A stretch of 64,000 nucleotides of DNA from Zelonia costaricensis (GCA_030849075.1 JASAOO010003538.1:1-64000); one strand, 5' to 3'. Counted from the stretch's first letter, positions 28,081 through 38,752 are shown. Notes: generated by a model from the letters alone, not told the origin. Translations and numbers: made by a program.

Positions 28081-30156
28081 ATGCTGCGTAGATCCCACTG
28101 GCGTTCCATAGGAACGCGCTGCGGCGGGGGGCCGAGCCACTTGTGCAGCCGCAGCGCTGCGGCCCTTCGTCGCTTGCGCGACGGCGTCGGCAGCGATGGT
28201 CTGGCCGGGACCACGACGCCGCCCTCGCTGTCTGCGGGCACCGCGTGCAGCCCCACACATGTCTGCGCCCAACACGCCCCGGCGCGGTGGCGGTCGGAGA
28301 GCGTGACGCCGCCGGCGCGCGGCACTGGTGCCGCTGCAAGGACACTGCGCTTCGATGCGCCACTGGAGATGTCGCACCGCGGCCTTGCCTACGCGGCGTG
28401 TCCCGTGTGCGGTGAGTCGCACTACCTCCGCAAGATGCTTGGCCACCTCACTCAGGCGCACCCGGAGCAGGACCGAGAGCACTGTGCGCGTCTGTGCAGC
28501 GCGCGGTTGACGCTGTACGAGCACATTTTGGGCTGCCCGCTCGAGTCCGTGGAGCCGCAGACGGGGAGCTCCGCCAAGGGGTCGAGCGTCGCCGCCCCGC
28601 CGAAGCAGCCATCGCCGGAGCTGAGGATGGAGGAAATCGTGCCCCTAGTCGACTCGGTCGATCACGCCGCCGCGCTGCGCCCGTACCTGCCCACTGTCTT
28701 GTCCGACGGCACCTACACGTGCAACTGGTGCGACACCCGCAGGATGTCCTTCCCCTCCCGCGACGCGTTTCTGCAGCACCTGGCGCACGCGCACCCCCGC
28801 GTCGACTTCGACCTCGCCGAGGCGCTGACGCCGCAGCCCCCCGGCACCGTCGCCAGCGCCGCGAGGGCGGCCGGTGCGGCAGCGGAGGCGACGGTGCGGC
28901 CCAGTGCCGCAGTCGGGTATCCGACGCAGCGCCTCCAAGGCGTGCGGACCATCCTGGAGTCGAACGAGGGCTCCGTGAAGGCGCTGGTGGCCACGCGGGG
29001 CATCTCCGTCCCCCGTGCCGGGCTGCGGACGAGCGAAGCGCCGGCCCTCACGTCGCTGAACGCCGGGGCGGAGGTGGCCTTCAGAGAGCACCACTTCCCG
29101 TGCGAGCTGTGCCGCCGAGTTTACGCCTCGGAGCTGGACTTGCTCCGCCACTTGGAAAACAAGCACGCTCCGGCAGCGGCACCGGCGGCGGCTGACAAGC
29201 TGAAGAGCAGCAGCATCAGCAGCAGTACGAGCAGCCCGCTGCCGACCCCGGCACCCGCCGCGGCACCGGAGACGAAGCCGGCTGGGCCGCCGCAGACGAA
29301 TCTGATCGTGGCGTGCGACCTTTGCTCCCGCGCTGACAAGATCTACACCACCGCGTCGGCCCTATTTTCGCACATCCGATTTCGCCACCCGCAGGAGGAC
29401 GCGGCCTTCGAGACAGAGCGCATTCTCAGCCAGCTTCATCACCGCCGCATCTTCACGTGCGACGTGTGCGGCCGCAAGTTCCCAGATCAGCGCCTGTTTG
29501 ACCGACACCTGAAAAAGGAACACAACATCACGAGCGCGGAGCGGGCGCTTGTTGAGATTGAGGCGTCGCTGTCTAGCACGAAGCTGAAGGGGCCGCCGGT
29601 GAAGGAGCAGGCGCCGGCGACGACCGGCGTGCACAGCGCGCTGGGTGAGTTCAAGCCACGGCACCGCTTCTGGTGCCACCTGTGCGATCGCGGCTTCCCC
29701 ACCTCGACGGGGCTGTACAGCCACGCTGCGTACAAGCACAACCTGGCTAAGGTGTACCCGTGTCCGGCGTGCAAGCGCACCTTCCAGGACATGCCCACGC
29801 TCGGCCTCCATCTGCGCGTGCGGCACCACCAGACGTCGCTGGAGGACCTCGGCATGAAGATCTCCGTTACCTGCCCCGACTGCCACCGGGAGCTGATGGA
29901 CTACGAGGCCCTGCACTTGCACGCCGTCCGCCACCACGGCAAGAGCCCGTTGGACCCGGTCGTCACCTTCCAGGCCGCCGCCTCCCCTACCACTACGGGC
30001 GAGACGAGTGCGCTGACGCAGCCGTCAGGCAGCGGCAACTCCAGCGACTTGCGCGACGCAGTGGCGGAGGACGAGACGGCATCGGCCGCAGAGGCCGCGG
30101 GGGCGCCCTCCAAGCCACGGAAGGTGACGCGGCGCAAGAAGGCTTCCACATTGTAG
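28081..30156 (+). CDS. Eight-finger C2H2 protein, probable MRB1680-type editing-complex component
   Basis: A 691-residue protein. C2H2 fingers begin at about residues 107, 214, 341, 412, 460, 532, 561 and 598; the sharpest are FTCDVCGRKFPDQRLFDRHL and YPCPACKRTF. The first 35 residues are Arg/Ser-rich without acidic residues (MLRRSHWRSIGTR), consistent with import into the mitochondrion. From memory, the T. brucei gene between ATG4.2 and PAN2 (Tb927.6.1680) encodes MRB1680, a C2H2 protein found with the MRB1/RESC guide-RNA-binding complex of kinetoplast RNA editing. The same neighbours are present here. The fingers probably bind RNA or proteins. The tail is Ser/Thr/Ala-rich and ends in a Lys/Arg-rich cluster. 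A nuclear DNA-binding role is the alternative. Confidence 0.8.
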   Translation: MLRRSHWRSIGTRCGGGPSHLCSRSAAALRRLRDGVGSDGLAGTTTPPSLSAGTACSPTHVCAQHAPARWRSESVTPPARGTGAAARTLRFDAPLEMSHRGLAYAACPVCGESHYLRKMLGHLTQAHPEQDREHCARLCSARLTLYEHILGCPLESVEPQTGSSAKGSSVAAPPKQPSPELRMEEIVPLVDSVDHAAALRPYLPTVLSDGTYTCNWCDTRRMSFPSRDAFLQHLAHAHPRVDFDLAEALTPQPPGTVASAARAAGAAAEATVRPSAAVGYPTQRLQGVRTILESNEGSVKALVATRGISVPRAGLRTSEAPALTSLNAGAEVAFREHHFPCELCRRVYASELDLLRHLENKHAPAAAPAAADKLKSSSISSSTSSPLPTPAPAAAPETKPAGPPQTNLIVACDLCSRADKIYTTASALFSHIRFRHPQEDAAFETERILSQLHHRRIFTCDVCGRKFPDQRLFDRHLKKEHNITSAERALVEIEASLSSTKLKGPPVKEQAPATTGVHSALGEFKPRHRFWCHLCDRGFPTSTGLYSHAAYKHNLAKVYPCPACKRTFQDMPTLGLHLRVRHHQTSLEDLGMKISVTCPDCHRELMDYEALHLHAVRHHGKSPLDPVVTFQAAASPTTTGETSALTQPSGSGNSSDLRDAVAEDETASAAEAAGAPSKPRKVTRRKKASTL

Positions 30157-31587
30157 TGTTGTGCAGCTCAGGGGAGAAGGGGGCGGGTGACGCCGCGTGT
30201 GACGGGGAAGGGAGGTGTGCATGGACGGCGTGCGTGGGCAGCCCTTTGCTGCTCTGCTGACGGGCTGGTCGTCGTCGCACTGTGCACCTCCTCCCCGCCC
30301 CGTCCCCGTTGGCGGAGCCGCTGCTGTCTCTCCCCGCGTGCGTGGCGTGGTGTGCCGTTTTCGTAGGTTGACCTTCTCACAATTCAGGCGGCGTCAGCGG
30401 CGCGCGCAGTGCACCGACTCACACCCCACCGCCCTCTACACAACACTCCCCCGTGGCGCAAATGGAAATAAGAGGAAAGAGGCGGTGCGATGGTGATGCC
30501 GGTGCCGTGCCCCGCCCGCCCTCTTGCACCGTATCCGGCATCGTCGCTGCACACGCTCGCGAGGAAAACGAGAACGAAACGCACGTGGGGGCCCCTCTGT
30601 CCTCGTGCGCCGCTCCATCCGTGATGCGCTGTCCCTTCCCCCCGTTGCGCACTGCGCGTGAGCTTGCGTGCCGCGATGCACGCGTGTCCAGTCAGGGCCC
30701 CGACCCCCGCTCCTCTCTTCGCTGTTGTGTTGCGTAGATGTGCGGCAGCTTGATGCGCGGTACACCTCCTCCTTTCTTCTCATCTCCTCCTTGCCGATAC
30801 CACACCTCTTCCCCCCTCCCTCACGCTTGACACCACGTCTTGACGCTGTGTCGTCACCGGCTGGTGTCTCTGCTGCGGCGAAACTCGCTTTGTTTATCGC
30901 TCCCCGCACGTCTACGGCGTGGCCGGCTTCTGCGCCCTCCCAATCCGCACTCCACAACTCACCTCCACGCACTCGTGCACCCTCCACCTCCCTCCCCCCC
31001 CTCTGGCACATACTCTCACATTCGTGCGGACAAGCGTCTCACCCCAAAATTTCGTCGCTGCCGTTTCTCGATCTCGCTCTCTGAGTGCGTGTGTGCGTGT
31101 TATACCGAGCGGACCGCGCCTTCATCTCCATCTCTCCCTCTCCGGTGTGTGTCTGTGTGCGTGTACCTGTACGCGCTCCGCTTCCACCTCCGCTCGACAC
31201 GGGTCCTCGGACCAAGCGCGGGTGGCCACCGGTGGCGCGTGTGTTGACGCACCCCCCCTTTTTACGGGACAGCACAGACAAGGAGGACCGGCGAGTTTGC
31301 CCCGAGCGTGCGGCAATCGGATAAGCGGCGCTGCGACATTGCAGGGAAGCGCCTGCACTCGAGAGAATCGGGGCGAATACAGACGCTGCCACCGCAGCTG
31401 CGTGCACGTGCGCTTGCTCTCTTCTTTCTACGCCTGCACACCTTGCAGGGGGACTGCAAGCGCGCCGCCACCATCGCCGTGTCCCTCCCCCCTCTCCTCG
31501 CTGCTGCAGCGCTTTGGTGCCACGACCCCCTCCCGTTGACGCCACCACTCCACTCACACCTCCCCACCCCTCCGTACCACGTGCGCC
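30157..31587. other. Intergenic region C2H2 protein / PAN2
   Basis: No gene seen in 1.4 kb. It is pyrimidine-rich towards the right. Two good acceptor patterns precede PAN2, with AG at 31447-31448 and 31508-31509. Confidence 0.7.
31481..31509 (+). promoter_or_regulatory. Candidate spliced-leader acceptor, PAN2
   Basis: A C/T tract ends in AG at 31508-31509, and no ATG precedes the start at 31588. The tract ending at 31447-31448 is an equally plausible alternative. Confidence 0.5.
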
Positions 31588-34500
31588 ATGAGTCTCGGGT
31601 CGCAGAGCAGCGTGCCGTGGAAGTTGCGCGGCGACGCGACGGCGTCGGTGGGCGCGATCACGGCGGTGGAGTTTGACCCCGATGTGGAGCTGCTGTGGGC
31701 CTGCGACGCGTTCGGCACGCTGATGAGCTTCTCCTTGCAGCCGCAGGGCCAGGGCGAGGCGCCGGCCTGGGTGAACTACTCCTCCTTCTCCGTGTCGAGC
31801 CGACCCGCTTCTAACATCTTCTTCTTGAACATGGGTGGCGAGCGCATGGTGACCGTGGCGGACCGCGAGGTCATTCGCGGGTTCAAGCGAGGCGGCGTGC
31901 TCATGATGTGTCTGCCGCAGCCCACGGCGGCGCAGAACTACATCGACCTCTTCCAGGCCAACAACCAGACAGGGGCCATGTTCTACACAGGCAACGCCGG
32001 CCTCACGCGGCTCATGCTGGCCGAGCACGAGACGAGCCAGCTGACGGTGCCGCTGGAGGAGGCCACCGTCGTGGCCTTGAAGCAGTGCGATCGGTGGGTG
32101 GCGACGGGCAGCGCGACGGGCGCCGTGTACGTGCGCAGCGCCAGCGACCTGAGCATCGTCGGGCAGGTCGCCCCGTCGCGCAACCGTGTCATGGCGCTGG
32201 AGGTGTTCGACAACACCGTCATGGCCGCCTACTCGGAGCGGTCGGCGACGTCGTTTGTGAAGGTGTTCGACGTGCGGAAGATGGGAGAGGCCGTCACGAC
32301 GGTGCAGGACATCCCCTCCGGCAACGTGACGCAGATGCGCCGCTACCAGGACGGCTTCGGCCTCTCCAGCGATCGCGCCATCCTCCTGTCGCCAGGGGGC
32401 TTCCACATTATCCAGCTCGACCAGGACCGCCCCGTCTTCTCGTCCAGCCCGCTCAGCGAGGGCAGCTGCACGGCCGTGGCCGTGTCGCCGTCGAACATGT
32501 GCGCGGCGATTGGCAACGACAAGGGCACTTTCTACGCTCTCGCCCACCCCGCGACACGGGACGACTACATCATGTCCACGTTTGTGCAGCCGGTCCGGCC
32601 GAAGCACCCCGTGTACCACCGCAGCTGGGAGGAGCCGAACATCGCCGACGGCTTCGACGACTCGGCCGACCTCGGCGCGCTGGCCTCCAACTGGCCAGAG
32701 GAGGACTACATGATTCTCACGGTGCCGCAGAAGCTGCGCTGCGTCAACTACGAGTCCCACAGCATCGTGCCGAACGAGTGGGGGCTGATGCGGTCGGATA
32801 GCTGCCTGCCGGACCCGAAGGACAAGCTCAGCGCCATACTGCCCAACCCGTACCCCTTCAACACGCAGCTCGGTGACGACCCGGCCTGCGCGCAGGAGGC
32901 GCTGCTGGAGCTGCGCAAGGACATGAAGCGCAAGCACAAGAGCTCGCGTGGCGGCGGCGGGGGCGAGTACAGCCCGATGGAGGACTCGCTGCAGGTGTGC
33001 TACAGCGTGCAGCACAAGCTGGACTGGCGCAGCTACAACGAGATTGCCCAGCGCGTCATCGGCATCGACAACAGCTTCCCCGAGTGCTGGATCACGCCGC
33101 TGCTCCAGTCCCTCTACCTGTGCCAGCCACCGGAGTTTCCCATCCGCAAGGTTATTCTGCGCCACATCTGCCGCCGCGAGTTCTGCATGACGTGCGAGAT
33201 CGCCTTCGTCTTCGCGAACATGCTGACGACGTCGGCGAGCGTGCTGGGCATGAAGGGCGAGGCGCTGCCGCCCATTGTGCAGGTGGCCCACCTCATCCGC
33301 ACGATGCGGCAGATCCGAGCCTTCGCCAACGCCGACGTCTTCCAGCGCCCGCGAAACCGCGACGACGCCGTGGCGAAGATGCACCTCGCCCAGCGGCTGG
33401 TGCTGGAGACGCTGCACAAGGACCTGCAGGACGAGAAGGCGTACCCCTTCATGAACTACGAGGCGCCGCCCGAGTACGAGGGCGCCATCGCGGCGCTCTT
33501 CGGCACGGAGTTCACGTCGAACGGCCGGGTGCACATCGAGCCGCGCTTCTACTGGGAGGTGCCGGGCTCCGCGCTGAAGGTCGATGAGGGGCTGCAGCAC
33601 TTGCTGAAGCAGCTGGAGGGCTACAAGGATCAGGTCCAGATCAAGCGCCTGCCCCCCATCATCGTCTTGCTTCTCAACCCCGAGCACAGCAACCTGAAGC
33701 CGCCGACCAGCCTGAAGATCTCGCGTGCCGGCAAGGAGGACTACAACTACGTGCTGAACAGCAACATCGTGCACCTCGCCGACGACGTCGAGGACACCGG
33801 CAACTTCGTGAGTCAGCAGCGCATCAAGGACGACAGCTTCTCGCTCGTGAACGACTACCGCGTGACGGCGCCGATGAAGATGCAAGACCTGGAGCGGCTG
33901 GTGCCGGCACTGCGCTCCTACTCCGCCGTCGTCACCTTCTACGCACTGGACAACCTCACGACGCCGCCGTACGCCCGCATGGACGAATCGCGGGCGCCGA
34001 ACTTGTGGCACCTGCTGGGGCCGCTGCTGATCAACGACGTGCTGCGCTACCCGGCGAAGCAGGCCTTCCGCTCCCCGCTGTTGTCGTACACGGAGATCAA
34101 GCCCGGCGATCTGATCGCGATCGACGCCGAGTACGTTGTGCTGAAGTGGGCGAGCCGTGACGAGGGGAACGAAATGTTCTACGTCTCCCAGCGCAAGCCG
34201 CACATGGGGCTGGCGCGCGTGAGCTGCATTCTCAGCAGCGTCCCCGGCGAAGAGCGCACGATCGTGGACGACTACGTGCACATCCCGGAGGAGATCGAAG
34301 ACTACGTGACGCAGTACAGCGGCATACACCCCGGCGACCTCGACCCGCTTCGCTCGACCAAGACACTCACCTCGCTCAAGTCCACGTACCTAAAGCTGCG
34401 CGCCCTCGTCGACGGCGGGGTTGTCTTCGTCGGCCACGGCCTCGCGCAGGACTTCCGCGTCTGCAACATCGCCGTGCCGCGCAAGCAGATCATCGACACA

Positions 34501-34959
34501 CTCGAGCTCTTCCATAAGCCCGGCTCCCGCTACCTGTCGCTGCGCTTCCTGGCCTACCACGTGCTGGGCGAGAGCGTGCAGGAGGACGAGCACGACTCCA
34601 TCGAGGACGCCCGCACCTCGCTGCGGCTCTACCGCAAGTACGAGCAACTCAAGAGCGAGGGGACCTTCGAGAGCGTGCTGGACCACCTCATGGCCAAGGG
34701 CGCCGAGACGAGCTGGTATGTGCCGGACACGAAGTCGCTCTTCCGCGACACCCCGCAGACGCCGCCGGCCTCCGTGATGGGCTCGCCTGTGTTTGAGAAG
34801 ATGGCCAAGGCGGTGGCGGACGATGAGGATGACGATGATGAGAAGGGCGTCGGCACGTTCGAGATGGCGGCGACGGTGGACGACGACGACGACGACGAGG
34901 ATGTGCCACCGACGGCGAGCGAGGTGCTCGAGGCGGTGCGCAAGTCGATGGAGGTGTGA
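31588..34959 (+). CDS. PAN2: PAN2, catalytic subunit of the PAN2-PAN3 deadenylase
   Basis: A 1,123-residue protein with the family's layout. An N-terminal WD40-like propeller (about 15-330) is followed by a linker, a catalytically dead ubiquitin-hydrolase-like domain (about 470-820), and a C-terminal DEDDh exonuclease (about 840-1040). Exonuclease ligands visible are D846 and E848 (AIDAEYV), D955 (HGLAQDF), and H1002 with D1007 (HDSIEDA). The FVGHGLAQDFR and YHVLGESVQEDEHDSIEDA stretches are close to animal and yeast Pan2. PAN2 begins shortening of mRNA poly(A) tails in the cytoplasm. Where transcription is polycistronic and control is post-transcriptional, such decay enzymes matter for setting mRNA levels. 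The acidic C-terminal tail is an extension. Confidence 0.95.
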   Translation: MSLGSQSSVPWKLRGDATASVGAITAVEFDPDVELLWACDAFGTLMSFSLQPQGQGEAPAWVNYSSFSVSSRPASNIFFLNMGGERMVTVADREVIRGFKRGGVLMMCLPQPTAAQNYIDLFQANNQTGAMFYTGNAGLTRLMLAEHETSQLTVPLEEATVVALKQCDRWVATGSATGAVYVRSASDLSIVGQVAPSRNRVMALEVFDNTVMAAYSERSATSFVKVFDVRKMGEAVTTVQDIPSGNVTQMRRYQDGFGLSSDRAILLSPGGFHIIQLDQDRPVFSSSPLSEGSCTAVAVSPSNMCAAIGNDKGTFYALAHPATRDDYIMSTFVQPVRPKHPVYHRSWEEPNIADGFDDSADLGALASNWPEEDYMILTVPQKLRCVNYESHSIVPNEWGLMRSDSCLPDPKDKLSAILPNPYPFNTQLGDDPACAQEALLELRKDMKRKHKSSRGGGGGEYSPMEDSLQVCYSVQHKLDWRSYNEIAQRVIGIDNSFPECWITPLLQSLYLCQPPEFPIRKVILRHICRREFCMTCEIAFVFANMLTTSASVLGMKGEALPPIVQVAHLIRTMRQIRAFANADVFQRPRNRDDAVAKMHLAQRLVLETLHKDLQDEKAYPFMNYEAPPEYEGAIAALFGTEFTSNGRVHIEPRFYWEVPGSALKVDEGLQHLLKQLEGYKDQVQIKRLPPIIVLLLNPEHSNLKPPTSLKISRAGKEDYNYVLNSNIVHLADDVEDTGNFVSQQRIKDDSFSLVNDYRVTAPMKMQDLERLVPALRSYSAVVTFYALDNLTTPPYARMDESRAPNLWHLLGPLLINDVLRYPAKQAFRSPLLSYTEIKPGDLIAIDAEYVVLKWASRDEGNEMFYVSQRKPHMGLARVSCILSSVPGEERTIVDDYVHIPEEIEDYVTQYSGIHPGDLDPLRSTKTLTSLKSTYLKLRALVDGGVVFVGHGLAQDFRVCNIAVPRKQIIDTLELFHKPGSRYLSLRFLAYHVLGESVQEDEHDSIEDARTSLRLYRKYEQLKSEGTFESVLDHLMAKGAETSWYVPDTKSLFRDTPQTPPASVMGSPVFEKMAKAVADDEDDDDEKGVGTFEMAATVDDDDDDEDVPPTASEVLEAVRKSMEV

Positions 34960-35780
34960 GGGGTGTGTGTGTGTGTGTAAGTCTCTCGGCGTCGGTGTTT
35001 GTGTGTGTGTGTGTGTGTGTGCCGTGCAGAGGATCAGTGCACGTGTGAAGAGTTGCCGCTGGCCTGACTGTACCCGCATCACCCGCCTCCCCTTCTCTCT
35101 TCGGCGCGCGCCCTTCCTCTCTCTTTCATTTTTCTCACAACCTTCACTTGTTGTGGTGTGCCGGGTTTGTGTTGAAGCGTGCGTGTATGTGTGCTCGCTC
35201 GTGTTCGAGCTGGTGTTGGTGCTTGTCTCTCTCTCTCTCTGTGTCTTAGTCAGTGCGTGTGCGTGTGTGTGCCGGTGTGTACCCGCACGTGCCCGTGTGC
35301 CGTGCGTGTGCAGTCGCCTCCTCCGCCTTCTCCCCTTCTTCCAGCCCACTACCCACCGTCCCGCCGTGCGTGTGTGCGTGTGTGTGTGTGTGTGAGCGCT
35401 GTTCTTCTTTCCCGCCTCTCTACCACTGTGTAAGTCGGCTCCACAACGCGCGCGGCGGCTCGTCGCGCTTCTCCCGGCCCCCTTCCTCTTTAGTCGAGTG
35501 GGTCCGCAAGCCGTGGGCGAGGGAGAGGGGTGAGTACCGCGAAGGAAAGGCTTCGGCAGGCCCTTGGCGGCTCACATGCGCCCTCCGCGTCTTGACTCGC
35601 GCGCAAGGCACTCACTGCCCTGCTCGCAGACCGGCGACATCAACTGCCGGATGTGCGTTTCGTAGGCAGACCGGCGCGTGCAAGCACACGGCCGCATCGA
35701 GCAAGCGAGCACTGGGGGGCTTCCCTCCTCCTCCCACGCAGTCCGACGCAACCTCAACTCCTCCTCCGCCACCGCCGGCC

Positions 35781-35795
35781 TCTGCCTTCTCTCAG
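35781..35795 (+). promoter_or_regulatory. Candidate spliced-leader acceptor, 592-residue protein gene
   Basis: A T/C stretch ends in AG at 35794-35795, about 275 bases before the ATG at 36070. The AC repeat would then be part of the 5' leader. Confidence 0.45.
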
Positions 35796-36033
35796 TCTAG
35801 CGCTGCTGCCTGCCAACATCACTCGCAGCGCCTCCAGCCGTGGCGCGGCTACTCCACATCAGCACGACCGCCCCCGGTCACTGTTGCCTTGTTTCCCCAC
35901 GAGAACTGTTGCGTTCTGCTCACCGCTACACACACAAACACACACACACACATTTACTAAAGCGTGCGCCTGATAGAGACACACAAGATCCATCTCCTCC
36001 ACCCCCACATTCCCCTCCTTCCCTGCTTTCACG

Positions 36034-36068
36034 CACACACACAGACACACACACACACACACACACAC
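36034..36068 (+). repeat. AC microsatellite abutting a start codon
   Basis: An AC repeat with one AGAC interruption ends a single base before the ATG at 36070, so it forms the last part of the leader of that gene. Confidence 0.95.
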
Positions 36069-36069
36069 G

Positions 36070-37848
36070 ATGCAGTCAACGTTGGCGCCCATCCCACCGA
36101 CTGCGCCGCGGAGTGCGGACGGCTTCCAGTCTCCGTCTGGGGTGCGCGTCGCCTACACGAAGGACTGGGTGAAGCAGCACCCTGTCGAGGAGGATGGCCT
36201 GTGTGCGCACCTGTACCAGTACCTGCACAAGAACGTGAAGGGCCGCGAGCACGCCATGACAGCGGTGCTGCTGCCCGACACGGTCGTCTTCGATCACAAC
36301 TTCCCACGCGCGTGGTACGCCTACGACCGCAAGAACGACGAGATTGTGAAGCGGCCCGGCTCGATGCTGGACGCGCAGACCATGTACGACCACTTCGCCC
36401 AGACGTCGAAGGGCTGCGAGATTGTGGCCCAGTTCTTCTACACGAGCGTGAACGCAGAGGAGGAGTGGCAGTCGGTGCTGACGCCGCACCAGATAAACAC
36501 GCGCGCGTACGCGGATCAGCAGCTCACCTACATCGAGTTCTTCACGGCAGAGTCGCTGCGCAGCTTCCTCTTTGACCAGAAGCGCAAGCCGGACGGTGTG
36601 CTGCAGAAGTTCGTCGTTCCCAAGGGTGAGGGCAGTAGCCGGCGCAACTTCCAGCTACAGGCGGTGTGGACGCCATACATCACGACGGTGTACCGCCGCA
36701 CGAACCACTACCGCCTCTCCGACCACGTCGTGCCGCTCGCCCACCGCGCCTCGACCTTCGACGGCGCACCGTACTTGAGCAGTGAAACTCTCGTTGCTGA
36801 CGAGACGAAGAGGCAGGTGACGCAGCTGTGCGAGAGCATCGCCGACCACTTCTACGCGACGGAGAAGAAGCGGCTCTCGCGGCTCATCCTCCACGTCAAG
36901 TCGGACGACCAGGGGCGGATGTGGGTGCTGTGGAGCAGCTGCGTGCGCGTCGCACCGGATGCGATGAACCCCACACTGCTGCGCGTGCCCGTTTGCCTCG
37001 ACCTGCGCACGGAAGTGCTGAACGACGGGGGCAGCACCCTCAACCGCCTGCAGACCCGCCGGCACCGGCAGCGCCAGCTGCTCGCCCTCGACGCCGAGCT
37101 CTTTGACATCGGCCGCGACTACGAGTTTGCGCTGACGCTGAATGCGTCGCACCGGCGGCAGGCACGGGCGCTTGGCCTCTACGCGGGCCGACGCGGCCCC
37201 GCGGCGAATGTGCGGCCGACACGGTGGCGGGCGGGGCAGGAGGCCCTGCTGGAGCGCGAGAACCCGCTGTACAGCGCCTTCGTGGCGCTGCAGGTGGGCA
37301 CCGGCGGCACGGCGCCAGTGAGTGTGTCGCAGTCCGTGGGTGGCGGCGACGGGGGCGGCAGCTCCAGGCGCAGCCACGCGAGCGCCGGCTCGTACGACGG
37401 CACGCGCGGCGTCGGCATCGACGGCGACGCGGCGGCAGACCCTGTGACGCAGGTGCGGGAGGAGCTGGTGGCTCTCGCCATGGACGCGTGGTACGCGACC
37501 TACTCGACAATGCTGGCCGACAACCCGAGCGTGATGCCGACGGCCCGGGTGGAGCTCGCGGCGCCGCTGGTAGAGTCGCTGACGCAGGAGGAGTTGCAGG
37601 GGCTCGTGGAGGTGCTCGGCCTGCTGCCGGTGCGCGATGAGTCGGGGGCCGCGCCGCCATCGACCACCGCCACGGCTGCCGCATCGCACTACATTGTGGC
37701 ACCGTACCTTGTCACGTCCGGCCGTCGCCTCGACCGACCCTCCGCCGAGGTCGAGCTGGACGTGGTCAGCTACCTGGATGAGGTCTTCCGGCGCCGCGGC
37801 GATGCACTCAGCCAGTTTTGCATGGAGAAGTTCCCCACTTACTTTTAG
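36070..37848 (+). CDS. Unrecognised 592-residue protein, conserved-looking
   Basis: I do not recognise the family. The first 350 residues have balanced composition and ordered alternating strands and helices (for example AMTAVLLPDTVVFDHNFPRAWYAYDR, LTYIEFFTAESLRSFLFDQ, RLILHVKSDDQGRMWVLWSSCVRV). They contrast with the low-complexity tails common in these genomes and suggest an ancient globular domain. Residues about 350-390 are basic (RLQTRRHRQRQLLALD). A Gly/Ser linker (about 420-450) precedes a helical C-terminal part ending FCMEKFPTYF. No signal peptide, membrane span or metal motif is seen. A flagellar or cytoskeletal role is possible but not shown by the sequence. The start is the first ATG after the AC repeat. 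Confidence 0.85.
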   Translation: MQSTLAPIPPTAPRSADGFQSPSGVRVAYTKDWVKQHPVEEDGLCAHLYQYLHKNVKGREHAMTAVLLPDTVVFDHNFPRAWYAYDRKNDEIVKRPGSMLDAQTMYDHFAQTSKGCEIVAQFFYTSVNAEEEWQSVLTPHQINTRAYADQQLTYIEFFTAESLRSFLFDQKRKPDGVLQKFVVPKGEGSSRRNFQLQAVWTPYITTVYRRTNHYRLSDHVVPLAHRASTFDGAPYLSSETLVADETKRQVTQLCESIADHFYATEKKRLSRLILHVKSDDQGRMWVLWSSCVRVAPDAMNPTLLRVPVCLDLRTEVLNDGGSTLNRLQTRRHRQRQLLALDAELFDIGRDYEFALTLNASHRRQARALGLYAGRRGPAANVRPTRWRAGQEALLERENPLYSAFVALQVGTGGTAPVSVSQSVGGGDGGGSSRRSHASAGSYDGTRGVGIDGDAAADPVTQVREELVALAMDAWYATYSTMLADNPSVMPTARVELAAPLVESLTQEELQGLVEVLGLLPVRDESGAAPPSTTATAAASHYIVAPYLVTSGRRLDRPSAEVELDVVSYLDEVFRRRGDALSQFCMEKFPTYF

Positions 37849-38570
37849 ACGAAGAGACTGGCGAGTGCCGCCGTGCGTGTGGGCTGCTCGGAGGGGAGGG
37901 GGGGGTCGTGGCAGTGGTAAATAGAGTAGACGTGCTGACGTGTCCGGCCTGCGAGCCACTCGGAGGCTCGATGCTTCGCAGCGCTGTCCGCGTGTCCGGT
38001 GCCACGAGAAACGAACACTGCGGCGCTTTCACGGGTTTGTGTGTGTGTGTGGTGCCTCACTTTTGTTCGCTCCTTGCACACTCAAGACTGGCCCGTCTAA
38101 GCAAAGGGGGTCCCCGCGCACTCGCGGGGTCTCAGGGCGCGCTACGCACTTCCAGCGGAGACGCCTCCCTCTGCGTCGGCACGGCGATGGCGCAGACGGG
38201 GCCACCCGCATCCGACGCTTGCCCTTCTTTTCCTTCTTCCCTTCGCCCACCTCAGGCTTTATGCCCTTCCCTCTCCCCCCTGCCGCCGCAATGGCAGCAC
38301 GCTGCCGTCCCGTTTAGAGAGCGCCACCCCGCTCACGCACAGTGATGCATTCAAGAGCCGACACGGAAACACGTTGGAGGACATCGACTTGTACGCCGCT
38401 TCTGTCCACACCGTGGCGATGGTCGCAGTTCTGCACCGCTCGGGTCCGGCTGCCCCACCTGGAGGAGGAGGAGCGCTTGGCGAGCGACGCGAGGACTGCC
38501 CCTTTTGGGTCCTTCCACGCGCTCGCTTCCGCTGATGACGCCCCCCTGTGACAACACACCGGCTCGGCGT

Positions 38571-38595
38571 CCCCCCCCCCCCCCCTCCCCCCCCC
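38571..38595 (+). repeat. C homopolymer with one T interruption
   Basis: Fifteen C, one T, then nine C, in non-coding DNA upstream of the carrier gene. Length is likely unreliable in the assembly. Confidence 0.9.
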
Positions 38596-38752
38596 TGGGC
38601 TGCACCCGCCCCACTTCGCACACGCACCCTTCCTCCCCTCTTCGCCCACTTGCCTTTACGATGCGCACGGCGTCTGTTGCAGCGGCAGCAAGAGGAGGCC
38701 CGTTCATCTCCGCCCGCTCCGCTGTCTCTCTCTCTCGGACCTTGACACACCG

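Larger units (their letters stand above)
34960..36069. other. Intergenic region PAN2 / 592-residue protein
   Basis: No gene seen. GT repeats occur near 34964-34978, 35000-35021 and 35375-35394 in the probable PAN2 3' UTR. A long AC repeat runs up to the next start codon. Confidence 0.7.

Noticed and set aside
31039..34329. A 1,096-codon open frame on the minus strand opposite PAN2
   Set aside because: It is the shadow of a GC-rich coding strand. Its translation is His/Arg/Val/Leu-rich without domains, it starts inside PAN2, and PAN2 on the + strand is certain from its catalytic motifs.
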